Assembly: GCF_000092025.1 (NCBI RefSeq)
Contig: NC_003062.2
Span: 1,858,001-1,922,000, forward strand
Reading direction: 5' to 3'
Origin: Agrobacterium fabrum str. C58
GTDB taxonomy: Bacteria; Pseudomonadota; Alphaproteobacteria; Rhizobiales; Rhizobiaceae
Length of the DNA stretch: 64,000 bases
Positions 49,289 through 59,270 of this stretch are shown one piece after another. The notes under the pieces were generated by a model that was not told the origin of the DNA, made no database searches, and saw only the letters and a program-made list of their open reading frames with translations. The translations under genes and the position numbers were made by a program. Position 1 is the stretch's first letter; each line of letters starts with the position of its first letter.

Positions 49289-49293
49289 AAAGA

Positions 49294-49656
49294 TCAGAAG
49301 TTCAGACCGCCTTCGCGGGCAGCTTCAGCCACGGCCTTGATACGGCCATGATAGATGAACGCGCCACGGTCGAAAACGACATCCTTGACGCCAGCCTTGA
49401 CGCCACGCTCGGCAACCAGCTTGCCTACGACAGCTGCTGCTGCAACGTCGGCGCCGGTCTTGAGCGAGCTGCGCAGATCGGCTTCGAGCGTGGAGGCAGA
49501 CGCAAGCGTCTTGCCAGCAACGTCATCGATGATCTGGGCGTAGATGTTCTTCGACGAGCGATGAACCGACAGGCGCGGACGGCCGTTGGCAACCGCCTTG
49601 ATCTGGCGGCGCACACGGCTCGCGCGACGTGCAAGTGCTTCTTTCCTGCTAGCCAT
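49294..49656 (-). CDS. rplR: 50S ribosomal protein L18
   Basis: 120 aa. [35 protein letters not shown] and the C-terminal [26 protein letters not shown] are diagnostic. It binds 5S rRNA with L5. 12 bp after rplF. Confidence 0.98.
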   Translation of the reverse strand: MASRKEALARRASRVRRQIKAVANGRPRLSVHRSSKNIYAQIIDDVAGKTLASASTLEADLRSSLKTGADVAAAAVVGKLVAERGVKAGVKDVVFDRGAFIYHGRIKAVAEAAREGGLNF

Positions 49657-49668
49657 TTCGCGTGATCC

Positions 49669-50202
49669 TTACTTCTTCTTGCCTTCTTTGCGGACAATAC
49701 GCTCTTCAGCGTACTTCACGCCCTTACCCTTGTAGGGCTCGGGACCGCGGTATTCGCGGATTTCCGCGGCTACCTGGCCTACCTGCTGCTTGTTGATGCC
49801 GGAAACGATGATTTCCGTCGGCTTCGGCACGGCAATGGTGATGCCGACCGGAGGCTCGTAAACAACGTCATGGCTGAAACCGAGAGCCAGCTGCAGGTTC
49901 TTGCCCTGCAGGGCGGCACGGTAACCAACGCCGTTGATTTCGAGCTTGCGCTCATAGCCGTCCTTAACACCCTTGAAGATGTTCTCGATCATCGTGCGGG
50001 ACATGCCCCACTTCGAACGAGCTTCCTTGGTGCCATTAGCCGGCGTTACGGAAACGCCGTTATCTTCGAGCTTCAGCTGAATGTCGTCATTGGCGACGAA
50101 AAACAGTTCACCCTTCGGGCCCTTAGCAGTAACCTTCTGGCCGTCGACATTGGCCGTCACACCTGCTGGAACCGGAACGGGCTTTTTACCGATACGAGAC
50201 AT
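49669..50202 (-). CDS. rplF: 50S ribosomal protein L6
   Basis: 177 aa. [15 protein letters not shown] opens the first of two homologous domains, and [28 protein letters not shown] closes the second. It lies near the sarcin-ricin loop where elongation factors bind. 43 bp after rpsH. Confidence 0.98.
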   Translation of the reverse strand: MSRIGKKPVPVPAGVTANVDGQKVTAKGPKGELFFVANDDIQLKLEDNGVSVTPANGTKEARSKWGMSRTMIENIFKGVKDGYERKLEINGVGYRAALQGKNLQLALGFSHDVVYEPPVGITIAVPKPTEIIVSGINKQQVGQVAAEIREYRGPEPYKGKGVKYAEERIVRKEGKKK

Positions 50203-50245
50203 TATTCAATCCTGTCTGTTCGTTATGGAGATCCTTGCTCGGGTC

Positions 50246-50644
50246 TTAGAAGACCGAGCAAAGAACCTCGCCACCAACGTTCTGTTCGCGAGCCTGGTGA
50301 TCGGCCATCACACCCTTCGGAGTCGAAAGGATGGTGATGCCGAGGCCGTTCGCGACCTGCGGAATGGACTTTACCGAGACATAAACCCGGCGGCCCGGCT
50401 TGGACACGCGGCCGATCTCACGGATCACCGACGCGCCTTCGTAGTACTTCAGCTCGATCGTGAATTCGGCCTTGCCGTTTTCGAAATCGACCTTGGAATA
50501 ACCGCGGATGTAGCCTTCAGACTGCAGCACGTCGAGAACGCGTGCGCGCAGGCTGGAAGCAGGCGTGCTTACCGACGACTTGCGGCGAGCAGCACCATTG
50601 CGGATGCGGGTGAGCATATCACCCAAAGGATCAGTCATGGTCAT
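50246..50644 (-). CDS. rpsH: 30S ribosomal protein S8
   Basis: 132 aa. [16 protein letters not shown] at the start and [33 protein letters not shown] at the end are the S8 signature. It is a primary binder of the 16S central domain and, in E. coli, the repressor of the spc operon. 12 bp after rpsN. Confidence 0.98.
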   Translation of the reverse strand: MTMTDPLGDMLTRIRNGAARRKSSVSTPASSLRARVLDVLQSEGYIRGYSKVDFENGKAEFTIELKYYEGASVIREIGRVSKPGRRVYVSVKSIPQVANGLGITILSTPKGVMADHQAREQNVGGEVLCSVF

Positions 50645-50656
50645 GTGCCCGTCTCC

Positions 50657-50962
50657 TTACCAGCTCGACTTGACAATGCCCGGCACCTTGCCGGAATTGC
50701 CCAGCTCACGAAGCGCGATACGCGACATCTTGAGCTTGCGATAGAACGCGCGCGGACGGCCCGTTACTTCGCAGCGGTTGCGGATACGCGTCTTCGAGCC
50801 GTCACGCGGCAGCGAAGCGAGCTTCAGAGTGGCCTTGAACCGGTCTTCGATCGGAAGGGACTGGTTCATCACGATCGCCTTGAGTGCAGCACGCTTGGTA
50901 GCCTGCTGGGCGACCGACTTGCGGCGGCGCTTGTTCTTTTCAACTGCGCTTGTTTTCGCCAT
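50657..50962 (-). CDS. rpsN: 30S ribosomal protein S14 (zinc-free long form)
   Basis: 101 aa. The long form without the paired CxxC zinc motif; [23 protein letters not shown] is conserved. It lies in the 30S head. 33 bp after rplE. Confidence 0.98.
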   Translation of the reverse strand: MAKTSAVEKNKRRRKSVAQQATKRAALKAIVMNQSLPIEDRFKATLKLASLPRDGSKTRIRNRCEVTGRPRAFYRKLKMSRIALRELGNSGKVPGIVKSSW

Positions 50963-50995
50963 ATCGGAGTTCCTTTTCTACGCTCGTCGTTACGG

Positions 50996-51550
50996 TTAGT
51001 GACGGAACGGGAAGTTGAACTCTGTAAGCAGAGCCCGAGCTTCGTCGTCCGACGTCGCCGTCGTGCAAACGATGATGTCCATGCCCCACATCTGATCAAC
51101 CTTATCGTAGTTGATCTCAGGGAACACAATGTGTTCCTTGATGCCCATGGCGAAGTTGCCACGGCCGTCAAAGCTCTTGGGGTTCAGGCCCCGGAAGTCG
51201 CGAACGCGCGGCAGCGCGATGTTGATCAGACGATCAAGAAATTCGTACATGCGCTCGCCACGAAGGGTAACCTTCGCGCCGATTGGCATGTGTTCACGAA
51301 CCTTGAAGCCGGCGATCGAATTGCGAGCCTTGGTGATGACAGGCTTCTGGCCGGCAATTGCCGCCAGATCGCCAGCAGCAATCGTTGGCTTCTTCGAATC
51401 CGCGGTTGCTTCGCCAACGCCCATATTGATGACGATCTTGTCCAGCTTCGGGATCATCATGACGTTCGCGTAGGAGAACTTCTCCTGCATGGCGCCGCGG
51501 ATACGGGAAACGTATTCCGTCTTGAGACGCGGCTCGTACTTATCAGCCAT
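50996..51550 (-). CDS. rplE: 50S ribosomal protein L5
   Basis: 184 aa. [21 protein letters not shown] at the start and [24 protein letters not shown] and [18 protein letters not shown] later are diagnostic. It contacts 5S rRNA and the P-site tRNA. The start overlaps the end of rplX by 8 bp. Confidence 0.98.
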   Translation of the reverse strand: MADKYEPRLKTEYVSRIRGAMQEKFSYANVMMIPKLDKIVINMGVGEATADSKKPTIAAGDLAAIAGQKPVITKARNSIAGFKVREHMPIGAKVTLRGERMYEFLDRLINIALPRVRDFRGLNPKSFDGRGNFAMGIKEHIVFPEINYDKVDQMWGMDIIVCTTATSDDEARALLTEFNFPFRH

Positions 51551-51851
51551 CGATCACTTCTCCCGAACGCTTGGCCACGCGGACCTTCTTGCCATCCACA
51601 ACAGAGAAGCCAACGCGGGTCGGCTTGCCATCCTTGTCGACGATGGCGATGTTGGAGATGTGCAAGGATGCTTCCTTGTTGATGATGCCGGCTTCCTGGG
51701 CCTGGGTCTGGCGCTGGTGACGCTTCACCATGTTTACGCCACGCACAACGGCACGGTCTTCTTTCGGCATCACCTGGATTACTTCGCCGGTACGGCCCTT
51801 GTCCTTACCGGTCAATACGACAACATTGTCGCCTTTACGAATTTTCTGCAT
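51543..51851 (-). CDS. rplX: 50S ribosomal protein L24
   Basis: 102 aa. [22 protein letters not shown] is the KOW motif, followed by [12 protein letters not shown]. It starts 50S assembly and lies at the tunnel exit. 12 bp after rplN. Confidence 0.98.
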   Translation of the reverse strand: MQKIRKGDNVVVLTGKDKGRTGEVIQVMPKEDRAVVRGVNMVKRHQRQTQAQEAGIINKEASLHISNIAIVDKDGKPTRVGFSVVDGKKVRVAKRSGEVIDG

Positions 51852-51863
51852 CGCATACGCTCC

Positions 51864-52232
51864 TTACAGTACTTCCGGAGCCAGCGAGATGATCTTCATG
51901 TGGTTCTTGGCGCGAAGTTCGCGCGGAACCGGTCCGAAGATACGGGTGCCGATGGGCTCTTTCTTGTTGTCGATAAGAACGGCTGCGTTGTTATCGAAAC
52001 GGATGACGCTGCCGTCAGCGCGGCGGATGTCCTTGGCGGTGCGCACGACAACCGCCTTCATCACATCGCCCTTCTTGACGCGGCCGCGCGGAATAGCTTC
52101 CTTGATGGAAACGACAATAATGTCGCCAACAGAAGCATATTTGCGCTTCGAGCCGCCCAGCACCTTGATGCACATGACACGACGTGCGCCGGAATTATCC
52201 GCCACGTCGAGGTTTGTTTGCATCTGAATCAT
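51864..52232 (-). CDS. rplN: 50S ribosomal protein L14
   Basis: 122 aa. [30 protein letters not shown] is invariant. It forms intersubunit bridge B8. First gene of the spc operon here: a terminator and 234 bp separate it from rpsQ. Confidence 0.98.
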   Translation of the reverse strand: MIQMQTNLDVADNSGARRVMCIKVLGGSKRKYASVGDIIVVSIKEAIPRGRVKKGDVMKAVVVRTAKDIRRADGSVIRFDNNAAVLIDNKKEPIGTRIFGPVPRELRAKNHMKIISLAPEVL

Positions 52233-52376
52233 GTCAGGTCGCCTTCTTGTTGTTACTGGAACGGTTGGGCAAACTCTCTCGAGAGAGCCCCCTGCCCCAG
52301 CTTATGAATATATCTTTTTTTGCGCGGAAATGTCGTGACAGGGTGGTTTCCTAAAAGGACCTTCCGTGCGCATAAA

Positions 52377-52403
52377 GCAAAAGACGCTCGGGTCACGAGC
52401 GTC
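52377..52403 (-). terminator. S10-operon terminator after rpsQ
   Basis: GACGCTCG (52383-52390) pairs with CGAGCGTC (52396-52403). On the minus strand the stem is followed by TTTTGCTTT. It divides the S10 from the spc transcription unit. Confidence 0.75.
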
Positions 52404-52466
52404 CTTGCGCTGCTTCATACAGGATTCCGCGCCAAGTACAAGAGACCTGGCGCGATTCTGATGAAA

Positions 52467-52703
52467 TTAAGCCTGGGCGGCAACGACCGTCCAGCGCTTG
52501 TCCTTGGAAATCGGTGCGCATTCCTCGATGGAAACGACGTCGCCGACCTTATACTGATTGTTCTCGTCGTGTGCCTTGTACTTCTTCGAACGACGAACGG
52601 TCTTTTGCATGAGCGGGTGAGCGAATCGACGCTCAACCCGGACCACGACAGTCTTCTCGTTCTTGTCGGACACTACGACGCCCTGCAGAATGCGTTTCGG
52701 CAT
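52467..52703 (-). CDS. rpsQ: 30S ribosomal protein S17
   Basis: 78 aa. [21 protein letters not shown] with [19 protein letters not shown] is the S17 OB-fold signature. Last gene of the S10 operon, 11 bp after rpmC. Confidence 0.98.
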   Translation of the reverse strand: MPKRILQGVVVSDKNEKTVVVRVERRFAHPLMQKTVRRSKKYKAHDENNQYKVGDVVSIEECAPISKDKRWTVVAAQA

Positions 52704-52714
52704 ATTATTTTTCC

Positions 52715-52915
52715 TTAGGCCTTGGCTTCTGCCGCCTTCTGGCGGGCAATGGTTTTAACGCGGGCGATGTCCTTGCGGACTTCGTTGATGCGCGAGGACT
52801 TCTCCAGCTGGCCAGTCGCCTTCTGGAAGCGCAGGTTGAACTGCTCCTTCTTCAGATCGGCGAGCTTGTCCTTGAGCTGGTCGGCGCTGAGGCCGCGAAC
52901 TTCATCGGCTTTCAT
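52715..52915 (-). CDS. rpmC: 50S ribosomal protein L29
   Basis: 66 aa. [29 protein letters not shown] is the helical-hairpin L29 sequence. It forms a docking site for trigger factor and SRP beside L23. 12 bp after rplP. Confidence 0.98.
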   Translation of the reverse strand: MKADEVRGLSADQLKDKLADLKKEQFNLRFQKATGQLEKSSRINEVRKDIARVKTIARQKAAEAKA

Positions 52916-52927
52916 GTGCCTTGCTCC

Positions 52928-53341
52928 TTACTCTGCGATGCGCTGTACGAAGCGCGTCTTGACCGAGAGCTTGGCAGCGCCGAGACGAAGCGCCTCACGG
53001 GCGATCTCCTCGGTAACACCGTCGATCTCGAACATCATACGACCGGGCTTGACCTTGCATGCCCAGTATTCGACCGAACCCTTGCCCTTACCCATACGAA
53101 CTTCGGTCGGCTTTGCCGTCACCGGAACGTCAGGGAATACGCGGATCCACACACGACCTGCGCGCTTCATGTAACGCGTGATCGCGCGGCGGGCCGCTTC
53201 GATCTCGCGTGCATTCACGCGGTTCGGTTCCTGCGACTTCAAGCCGAATTCACCGAATGCCAGGTCAAAGCCGCCCTTGGCGACGCCCTTGATGCGTCCC
53301 TTGAACTGCTTACGGTACTTAGTACGCTTTGGCTGCAACAT
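52928..53341 (-). CDS. rplP: 50S ribosomal protein L16
   Basis: 137 aa. [19 protein letters not shown] at the start and [32 protein letters not shown] in the core are diagnostic. It helps position tRNA in the A site. 38 bp after rpsC. Confidence 0.98.
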   Translation of the reverse strand: MLQPKRTKYRKQFKGRIKGVAKGGFDLAFGEFGLKSQEPNRVNAREIEAARRAITRYMKRAGRVWIRVFPDVPVTAKPTEVRMGKGKGSVEYWACKVKPGRMMFEIDGVTEEIAREALRLGAAKLSVKTRFVQRIAE

Positions 53342-53379
53342 TTTCTTACTTCTCCGAGCTTATCTTTCGCCAGCGTCAA

Positions 53380-54111
53380 TCAAGCGTTTTCGCGACGACG
53401 ATCGGGACGATCGCCACGCTCACGGCTTGCAGGGCCCTGTGCGTCGCCTTCGAGACCGCGACGCTCAGAAGCCATCGGATCGTGCTCAAGGATTTCGCCC
53501 TTGAAGATCCAGACCTTGATGCCGCAGATGCCGAATGCGGTTTCAGCTTCGGCCGTGCCGTAGTCGATGTCCGCACGCAGCGTGTGCAGCGGAACGCGAC
53601 CTTCGCGGTACCATTCGGTACGAGCGATTTCAGCACCACCAAGACGACCGCCGCAGGTGATCTTGATGCCTTCGGCGCCAAGACGCATTGCGGACTGAAC
53701 AGCGCGCTTCATCGCACGGCGGAAAGCAACGCGGCGCTCGAGCTGCTGGGCGATCGACTGAGCTACCAGAGTAGCGTCGATTTCCGGCTTGCGCACTTCA
53801 ACGATGTTGAGGTGCGTTTCGGAGTTGGTCATCTCGGAAAGCTTCTTGCGAAGCTTCTCGATGTCTGCACCCTTCTTGCCGATGATCAGACCCGGACGAG
53901 CCGAGTGGATCGTGACGCGGCACTTCTTGTGCGGACGCTCAATGACGACCTTGGCGATGCCAGCCTGCTTGAGTTCCTTGATCAGGTAAGCCCGGATCTT
54001 CAGGTCTTCATGCAGAAGCTTGCCGTATTCAGCGGTGTCAGCGTACCAGCGGCTATCCCAGGTACGGTTGATGCCGAGGCGGAAGCCGATTGGATTGATT
54101 TTCTGACCCAT
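53380..54111 (-). CDS. rpsC: 30S ribosomal protein S3
   Basis: 243 aa. [14 protein letters not shown] is the universal start. The KH domain carries [20 protein letters not shown]. The C-terminal tail is Arg-rich ([14 protein letters not shown]). It guards the mRNA entry with S4 and S5. Its ATG overlaps the rplV stop by one base. Confidence 0.98.
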   Translation of the reverse strand: MGQKINPIGFRLGINRTWDSRWYADTAEYGKLLHEDLKIRAYLIKELKQAGIAKVVIERPHKKCRVTIHSARPGLIIGKKGADIEKLRKKLSEMTNSETHLNIVEVRKPEIDATLVAQSIAQQLERRVAFRRAMKRAVQSAMRLGAEGIKITCGGRLGGAEIARTEWYREGRVPLHTLRADIDYGTAEAETAFGICGIKVWIFKGEILEHDPMASERRGLEGDAQGPASRERGDRPDRRRENA

Positions 54112-54500
54112 TATGCGGCCTCCCCTTTTTCCTCAACTTCACGAACAACGATCGTGAGGTGAGCGAACGGCTTTTCAATGCGGGAAGCACGACCACGGCC
54201 ACGAGCGTGGAAACGCTTCATGGTGATGGACTTGCCAACATAGGCCTCGGCGACGACGAGAGCGTCGACGTCGAGATCATGGTTGTTTTCCGCATTGGCA
54301 ATTGCAGATTCGAGCGTCTTCTTGACGGTGCCTGCAATGCGCTTGCGGGAGAATTCGAGCTCGGCGAGAGCGCGATCAACCTTCTTGCCACGGATAAGAG
54401 CGGCAACCAGGTTCAGTTTCTGGGGGCTGACGCGGAGCGTACGGGCAATGGCCTGAGCCTCATTGTCCTTCAGCCGGCGTTCGGTCTTAGCCTTCGCCAT
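54111..54500 (-). CDS. rplV: 50S ribosomal protein L22
   Basis: 129 aa. [30 protein letters not shown] and the loop [19 protein letters not shown] that reaches into the exit tunnel (macrolide region) are present. 2 bp after rpsS. Confidence 0.98.
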   Translation of the reverse strand: MAKAKTERRLKDNEAQAIARTLRVSPQKLNLVAALIRGKKVDRALAELEFSRKRIAGTVKKTLESAIANAENNHDLDVDALVVAEAYVGKSITMKRFHARGRGRASRIEKPFAHLTIVVREVEEKGEAA

Positions 54501-54502
54501 GA

Positions 54503-54781
54503 TTACTTCCTCTTTGCCTTCTTGTCCGCGCCGTGACCGTAATAGGTACGGGTCGGAGAGAATTCACCGAACTTGTGTCCGACCATGTCTTCGTTGACCG
54601 AGACGGGCACATGCTTGCTGCCGTTGTAGACGCCAAACGTCAGACCAACGAACTGCGGCAGGATCGTGGAGCGACGGCTCCAGATCTTGATTACTTCGTT
54701 ACGTCCGCTCTCGCGCACCTTCTCAGCCTTGGTGAGAAGATAGCCGTCAACAAACGGACCTTTCCATACTGAACGAGCCAT
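54503..54781 (-). CDS. rpsS: 30S ribosomal protein S19
   Basis: 92 aa. [40 protein letters not shown] and [16 protein letters not shown] are invariant S19 motifs. It sits in the 30S head with S13. 15 bp after rplB. Confidence 0.98.
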   Translation of the reverse strand: MARSVWKGPFVDGYLLTKAEKVRESGRNEVIKIWSRRSTILPQFVGLTFGVYNGSKHVPVSVNEDMVGHKFGEFSPTRTYYGHGADKKAKRK

Positions 54782-54796
54782 TAGTGACTACCTCTC

Positions 54797-55633
54797 TTAC
54801 TTCTTACGCTGATGGCGCGAGCGCATGATGAACTTGTCGGTCGACTTGTTCGAACGGGTGCGCTTGCCCTTCGTGGGCTTGCCCCACGGAGTAACCGGGT
54901 GGCGACCACCCGACGTGCGACCTTCACCACCACCGTGCGGGTGGTCGACCGGGTTCATGACGACGCCGCGAACGTGCGGACGCTTGCCGCGCCAACGGGA
55001 ACGACCGGCCTTGCCGTCGTTGATGTTGCCGTGGTCCGAGTTAGAAACAGCGCCGATCGATGCAAGGCACGAGCCGTGTACCAGACGCTGTTCGCCCGAG
55101 TTGAGACGCAGGATGGCCATACCGGCATCGCGGCCGACGAGCTGGACATACGTACCGGCGGAGCGGGCAATCTGACCGCCTTTACCAGGCTTCATCTCGA
55201 CGTTGTGGATGATCGAACCGACCGGAATGTACTGAAGCGGCATGGTGTTGCCGGGCTTCACGTCCACTGCCTTGTCGGAGGCGATCACCTTGTCACCAGC
55301 AGCGAGACGCTGTGGCGCGAGAATGTAAGCCTGTTCGCCGTCGGTATACGTAACCAGCGCGATGAACGCGGTGCGGTTGGGGTCGTATTCCAGACGTTCA
55401 ACGGTACCTTCAACGTCAAACTTGCGACGCTTGAAGTCTACCAGACGATAGGTCCGCTTGTGACCGCCACCCTGGAAACGGACGGTGATCCGGCCCTGGT
55501 TGTTGCGGCCACCCTTGGAGCTGAGGCCCTGGGTGAGAGCCTTTACCGGCTTGCCCTTGTAGAGCGAAGCGCGGTCCACGATAACCAGCTGACGCTGGCT
55601 CGGCGTGGTCGGATTGAAACTTTTCAATGCCAT
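54797..55633 (-). CDS. rplB: 50S ribosomal protein L2
   Basis: 278 aa. [26 protein letters not shown] near the start, and near the end [25 protein letters not shown] with the conserved His of the peptidyl-transferase region. 43 bp after rplW. Confidence 0.98.
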   Translation of the reverse strand: MALKSFNPTTPSQRQLVIVDRASLYKGKPVKALTQGLSSKGGRNNQGRITVRFQGGGHKRTYRLVDFKRRKFDVEGTVERLEYDPNRTAFIALVTYTDGEQAYILAPQRLAAGDKVIASDKAVDVKPGNTMPLQYIPVGSIIHNVEMKPGKGGQIARSAGTYVQLVGRDAGMAILRLNSGEQRLVHGSCLASIGAVSNSDHGNINDGKAGRSRWRGKRPHVRGVVMNPVDHPHGGGEGRTSGGRHPVTPWGKPTKGKRTRSNKSTDKFIMRSRHQRKK

Positions 55634-55676
55634 ATTCTTGTTCCCTTTTGGGTCTTTGCCCGCTTGGGCCTAACCT

Positions 55677-55970
55677 TTAGAGTCCGGTGGACACGTCGAT
55701 GGATTGACCTTCGGCGAGCGTAACGACGGCTTTCTTGACGTCCTTAAGCTTACCGGCGAACCCACGGAAACGACGGGTCTTACCCTTGCGGATAAGCGTG
55801 TTCACAGCCGTGACTTTGACACCGAAGAGAGCTTCCACAGCAGCCTTGATTTCAGGCTTGGAAGCAGTCTTGGCGACGTTGAATACGACCTGGTTCTGTT
55901 CGGATACCAGCGTCGACTTTTCCGTGATCGAAGGAGATACGATCACATCGTAGTGGCGAAGATCCGTCAT
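55677..55970 (-). CDS. rplW: 50S ribosomal protein L23
   Basis: 97 aa. [26 protein letters not shown] and [27 protein letters not shown] are diagnostic. It surrounds the tunnel exit and docks chaperones. Its start overlaps the rplD stop by 4 bp. Confidence 0.98.
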   Translation of the reverse strand: MTDLRHYDVIVSPSITEKSTLVSEQNQVVFNVAKTASKPEIKAAVEALFGVKVTAVNTLIRKGKTRRFRGFAGKLKDVKKAVVTLAEGQSIDVSTGL

Positions 55971-56587
55971 TTGAACCGCTCCTCCAGAGCCTCTACAGCA
56001 GCCTTGGAAAGCACGAGCTTGCCACGACGCAGGATGTCGTAAACATTGATGCCCTGTACCGGCAGAACGTCCACATTCGGGATGTTCTGGGCTGCGAGCT
56101 TGAAGTTGCCATCAAGTTCAGCGCCACCGATAACGAGAGCGTTGGTCAGGCCAAGCGAAGCGAAGCTGCCCAGCAGAGCCTTGGTCTTTGCTTCGGATGC
56201 AACGAGCTGATCGACGATGATCAGTTCTTCAGCCTTCAGCTTTGCAGACAAAGCGTGACGCAGAGCGAGCGCACGAACCTTCTTGGGAAGGTCATGGGCG
56301 TGGCTGCGAACGACCGGGCCGTGGGCCTTGCCGCCGCCGCGGAACTGCGGTGCGCGAGCCGAATGGTGACGAGCGCGGCCCGTACCCTTCTGCTTGTACA
56401 TCTTCGCACCGGTGCGGGAAACTTCCGACCGGTTCTTGGTTTTGTGGGTTCCCTGCTGCTTCTTTGCAAGCTGCCAGCGAACCATACGGGCCAGGATGTC
56501 CTGGCGGGGGTCGAGGCCGAAGATCTCATCCGACAGAGAAACCTTGCCGGCGTCTTTTCCCTCGAGGGTTTTGACGTTCAATTCCAT
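55967..56587 (-). CDS. rplD: 50S ribosomal protein L4
   Basis: 206 aa. [46 protein letters not shown] is the long loop that lines the exit tunnel. In E. coli L4 represses the S10 operon; whether it does so here cannot be seen. 12 bp after rplC. Confidence 0.98.
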   Translation of the reverse strand: MELNVKTLEGKDAGKVSLSDEIFGLDPRQDILARMVRWQLAKKQQGTHKTKNRSEVSRTGAKMYKQKGTGRARHHSARAPQFRGGGKAHGPVVRSHAHDLPKKVRALALRHALSAKLKAEELIIVDQLVASEAKTKALLGSFASLGLTNALVIGGAELDGNFKLAAQNIPNVDVLPVQGINVYDILRRGKLVLSKAAVEALEERFK

Positions 56588-56599
56588 GATAAGGCTCCC

Positions 56600-57241
56600 T
56601 TACTTCGCAGCCGACTTGACGGCGTCGCGGACGATGATCCAGGAACCCTTCGAACCGGGAACTGCACCCTTTACCAGGATGAGGCCACGGTCTTCATCAG
56701 TCGAAACGACTTCGAGGTTCTGGGTCGTAACGCGCGTCTGGCCCATATGACCAGCCATGCGCTTGCCCTTCCAGACGCGGCCCGGATCCTGGTTGTTACC
56801 GGTCGAACCGTGTGCACGGTGCGATACGGAGTTACCGTGCGAAGCGCGGCCACCACCGAAGTTGTGACGCTTCATAGCACCGGCAAAACCTTTACCGATT
56901 GTGGTTCCAGTGACGTCGACCAGCTGGCCGGACTGAAAATGATTTGCGGTCAGTGTTGCACCGATGTCGATCAGGTTCTCGGGGGAAACCCGGAACTCGA
57001 CGAGCTTGGCTTTCGGTTCGACATTGGCAGCGGCAAAATGGCCGCGAAGCGCCTTCGTCGTGTTCTTGACCTTGGACTGGCCGGCACCGAGCTGAACTGC
57101 GGTGTAGCCATTCTTGTCTTCCGTGCGCTGGGCAACGACTTGTACGTTATCCAGTCGCAATACTGTTACAGGGATATGTTCACCTGCGTCGTTATAGACG
57201 CGTGTCATACCCACTTTCTGTGCAATCACACCTGAACGCAT
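56600..57241 (-). CDS. rplC: 50S ribosomal protein L3
   Basis: 213 aa from the ATG at 57239-57241, with GAGG 8 bases upstream. [20 protein letters not shown] is the start, and [28 protein letters not shown] the finger near the peptidyl-transferase centre. 168 bp after rpsJ, a larger gap than usual. Confidence 0.98.
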   Translation of the reverse strand: MRSGVIAQKVGMTRVYNDAGEHIPVTVLRLDNVQVVAQRTEDKNGYTAVQLGAGQSKVKNTTKALRGHFAAANVEPKAKLVEFRVSPENLIDIGATLTANHFQSGQLVDVTGTTIGKGFAGAMKRHNFGGGRASHGNSVSHRAHGSTGNNQDPGRVWKGKRMAGHMGQTRVTTQNLEVVSTDEDRGLILVKGAVPGSKGSWIIVRDAVKSAAK

Positions 57242-57409
57242 TGGTTCATCCTCTTGCGAGCCTTGAAGGGAAAACCCTCTCTGGCCTTTGTTAAGGAGTG
57301 CCCTTCGACATCTCACGATGTTTCCGGTCTCCGGTTTGGAAGACGTTGGATTGCTCCACGTACCTTCCTTGTTATTTCAGCCCTCACCTTGGATGGATCG
57401 GGCCGGGTC

Positions 57410-57718
57410 TTAGAGCTTGATTTCCACGTCAACGCCAGCAGCGAGGTCGAGCTTCATAAGAGCATCGACAGTCTGCGGGGTGGGGTCAACGATATCGAGA
57501 AGACGCTTGTGCGTCCGCATTTCGAACTGTTCACGGCTTTTCTTGTCAACGTGAGGAGAGCGGTTGACAGTAAACTTTTCGATGCGAGTGGGGAGAGGAA
57601 CCGGGCCGCGAACGCTGGCGCCGGTGCGCTTTGCGGTCGACACGATCTCACGGGTAGAGGCATCGAGGATCCGGTGATCGAACGCCTTGAGGCGGATACG
57701 GATATTCTGGCCGGTCAT
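57410..57718 (-). CDS. rpsJ: 30S ribosomal protein S10 (NusE)
   Basis: 102 aa. [22 protein letters not shown] and [35 protein letters not shown] are invariant. It also acts as NusE in antitermination. First gene of the S10 operon, separated from tuf by a strong terminator. Confidence 0.99.
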   Translation of the reverse strand: MTGQNIRIRLKAFDHRILDASTREIVSTAKRTGASVRGPVPLPTRIEKFTVNRSPHVDKKSREQFEMRTHKRLLDIVDPTPQTVDALMKLDLAAGVDVEIKL

Positions 57719-57965
57719 TCGTCTTGTCCTTGTTCTTTGTTATTCGTTTCCGCACGCGGAAACACATGAACTTCTATTGATCGTGGCGCCGCAGATTTTC
57801 AAAAATCGAGAGGAATGCCCCTGCACCCCAATCATTTCAGTAGTCTGTATTGCTAAAACACCGCGCTCCGCAATTGCTTGCGAATCCAGCGGGTGAGTGT
57901 GAGTGCGCGTTTACGCGCTTTCACCGAATTTTTCAAGCACTAAAAATGCAACGCCGCCAGGCTTT

Positions 57966-58007
57966 TTATTAAAAGTCCGGCGACGGTGTTCTTGACACCG
58001 CCGCCGG
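57966..58007 (-). terminator. str-operon terminator after tuf
   Basis: CCGGCGACGGTGT (57977-57989) pairs with ACACCGCCGCCGG (57995-58007), with one mismatch. On the minus strand it is followed by ACTTTTAATAA. It lies 22 bases past the tuf stop and closes the rpsL-rpsG-fusA-tuf unit. Confidence 0.9.
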
Positions 58008-58028
58008 GCTGAATTTTGAAAGTCCAAA

Positions 58029-59204
58029 TTACTCGACGATCGAAGCAACGATGCCGGCGCCGACGGTACGGCCGCCTTCGCGGATAGCGAAGCGCAGCTT
58101 TTCTTCCATCGCGATCGGAACGATCAGCTCGACTTCAACAGTGACGTTGTCGCCAGGCATAACCATTTCCGTGCCTTCAGGAAGCGAAACGATACCGGTA
58201 ACGTCAGTCGTACGGAAGTAGAACTGCGGACGGTAGTTCGTGAAGAACGGCGTATGACGGCCGCCTTCTTCCTTCGTCAGGATGTAGGCTTCTGCCATGA
58301 ACTTCTTGTGCGGCTTGACCGAACCCGGCTTGCACAGGATCTGACCACGCTCGACGCCGTCACGGGTAACGCCGCGAACGAGTGCACCGATGTTGTCGCC
58401 GGCCTGGCCCTGGTCGAGCAGCTTGCGGAACATTTCAACGCCGGTAACAGTCGTCTTCGAGGTCGGACGGATGCCGACGATTTCGACTTCTTCACCAACC
58501 TTGACGATACCGCGCTCAACGCGACCCGTCACAACCGTACCACGACCCGAGATCGAGAACACGTCTTCGATCGGCATCAGGAACGGCTGGTCGATCGGAC
58601 GCTCAGGCGTCGGGATGTAGGCGTCGACAGCAGCCATCAGCTCGCGGATCGCGTCTTCACCGATCTTCTTGTCAGAATCTTCAAGAGCAGCAAGTGCCGA
58701 ACCCTTGATGATCGGGATATCGTCGCCCGGGAAGTCGTAGGACGACAGAAGTTCGCGAACTTCAAGCTCGACGAGCTCGAGAAGCTCGGCGTCGTCAACC
58801 TGGTCGACCTTGTTGAGGAACACGACGATGGCCGGAACGCCAACCTGACGGGCAAGCAGGATGTGCTCGCGGGTCTGTGGCATCGGGCCGTCGGCAGCCG
58901 AGCAAACCAGGATCGCGCCGTCCATCTGGGCAGCACCGGTGATCATGTTCTTCACATAGTCGGCGTGGCCGGGGCAGTCAACGTGGGCGTAGTGACGCGC
59001 AGGCGTCTCATACTCAACGTGCGCCGTCGAAATCGTGATACCACGGGCCTTTTCCTCAGGAGCGGCGTCGATTTGGTCATACGCCTTGAACTCGCCGAAA
59101 TACTTCGTGATCGCAGCAGTCAACGACGTCTTGCCGTGGTCGACGTGACCGATCGTGCCAATGTTGACGTGCGGCTTATTGCGCTCAAACTTGCTCTTTG
59201 CCAT
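58029..59204 (-). CDS. tuf: Elongation factor Tu
   Basis: 391 aa. GTPase motifs are [17 protein letters not shown] and NKVDQVDD; domains 2 and 3 are complete ([36 protein letters not shown]). It delivers aminoacyl-tRNA to the ribosome. Rhizobia usually have a second, nearly identical copy elsewhere. 66 bp after fusA. Confidence 0.99.
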
Positions 59205-59270
59205 TAGTGGCTCTCCATTCTTGTCCCTTGACGGGAATAATCTTCAAATCTCTGGTGGGGCGTACCCCGA

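Noticed and set aside
50081-51682. 533-codon plus-strand frame opposite rplF-rplE
   Set aside because: It spans several real ribosomal genes on the other strand and is an antisense shadow.
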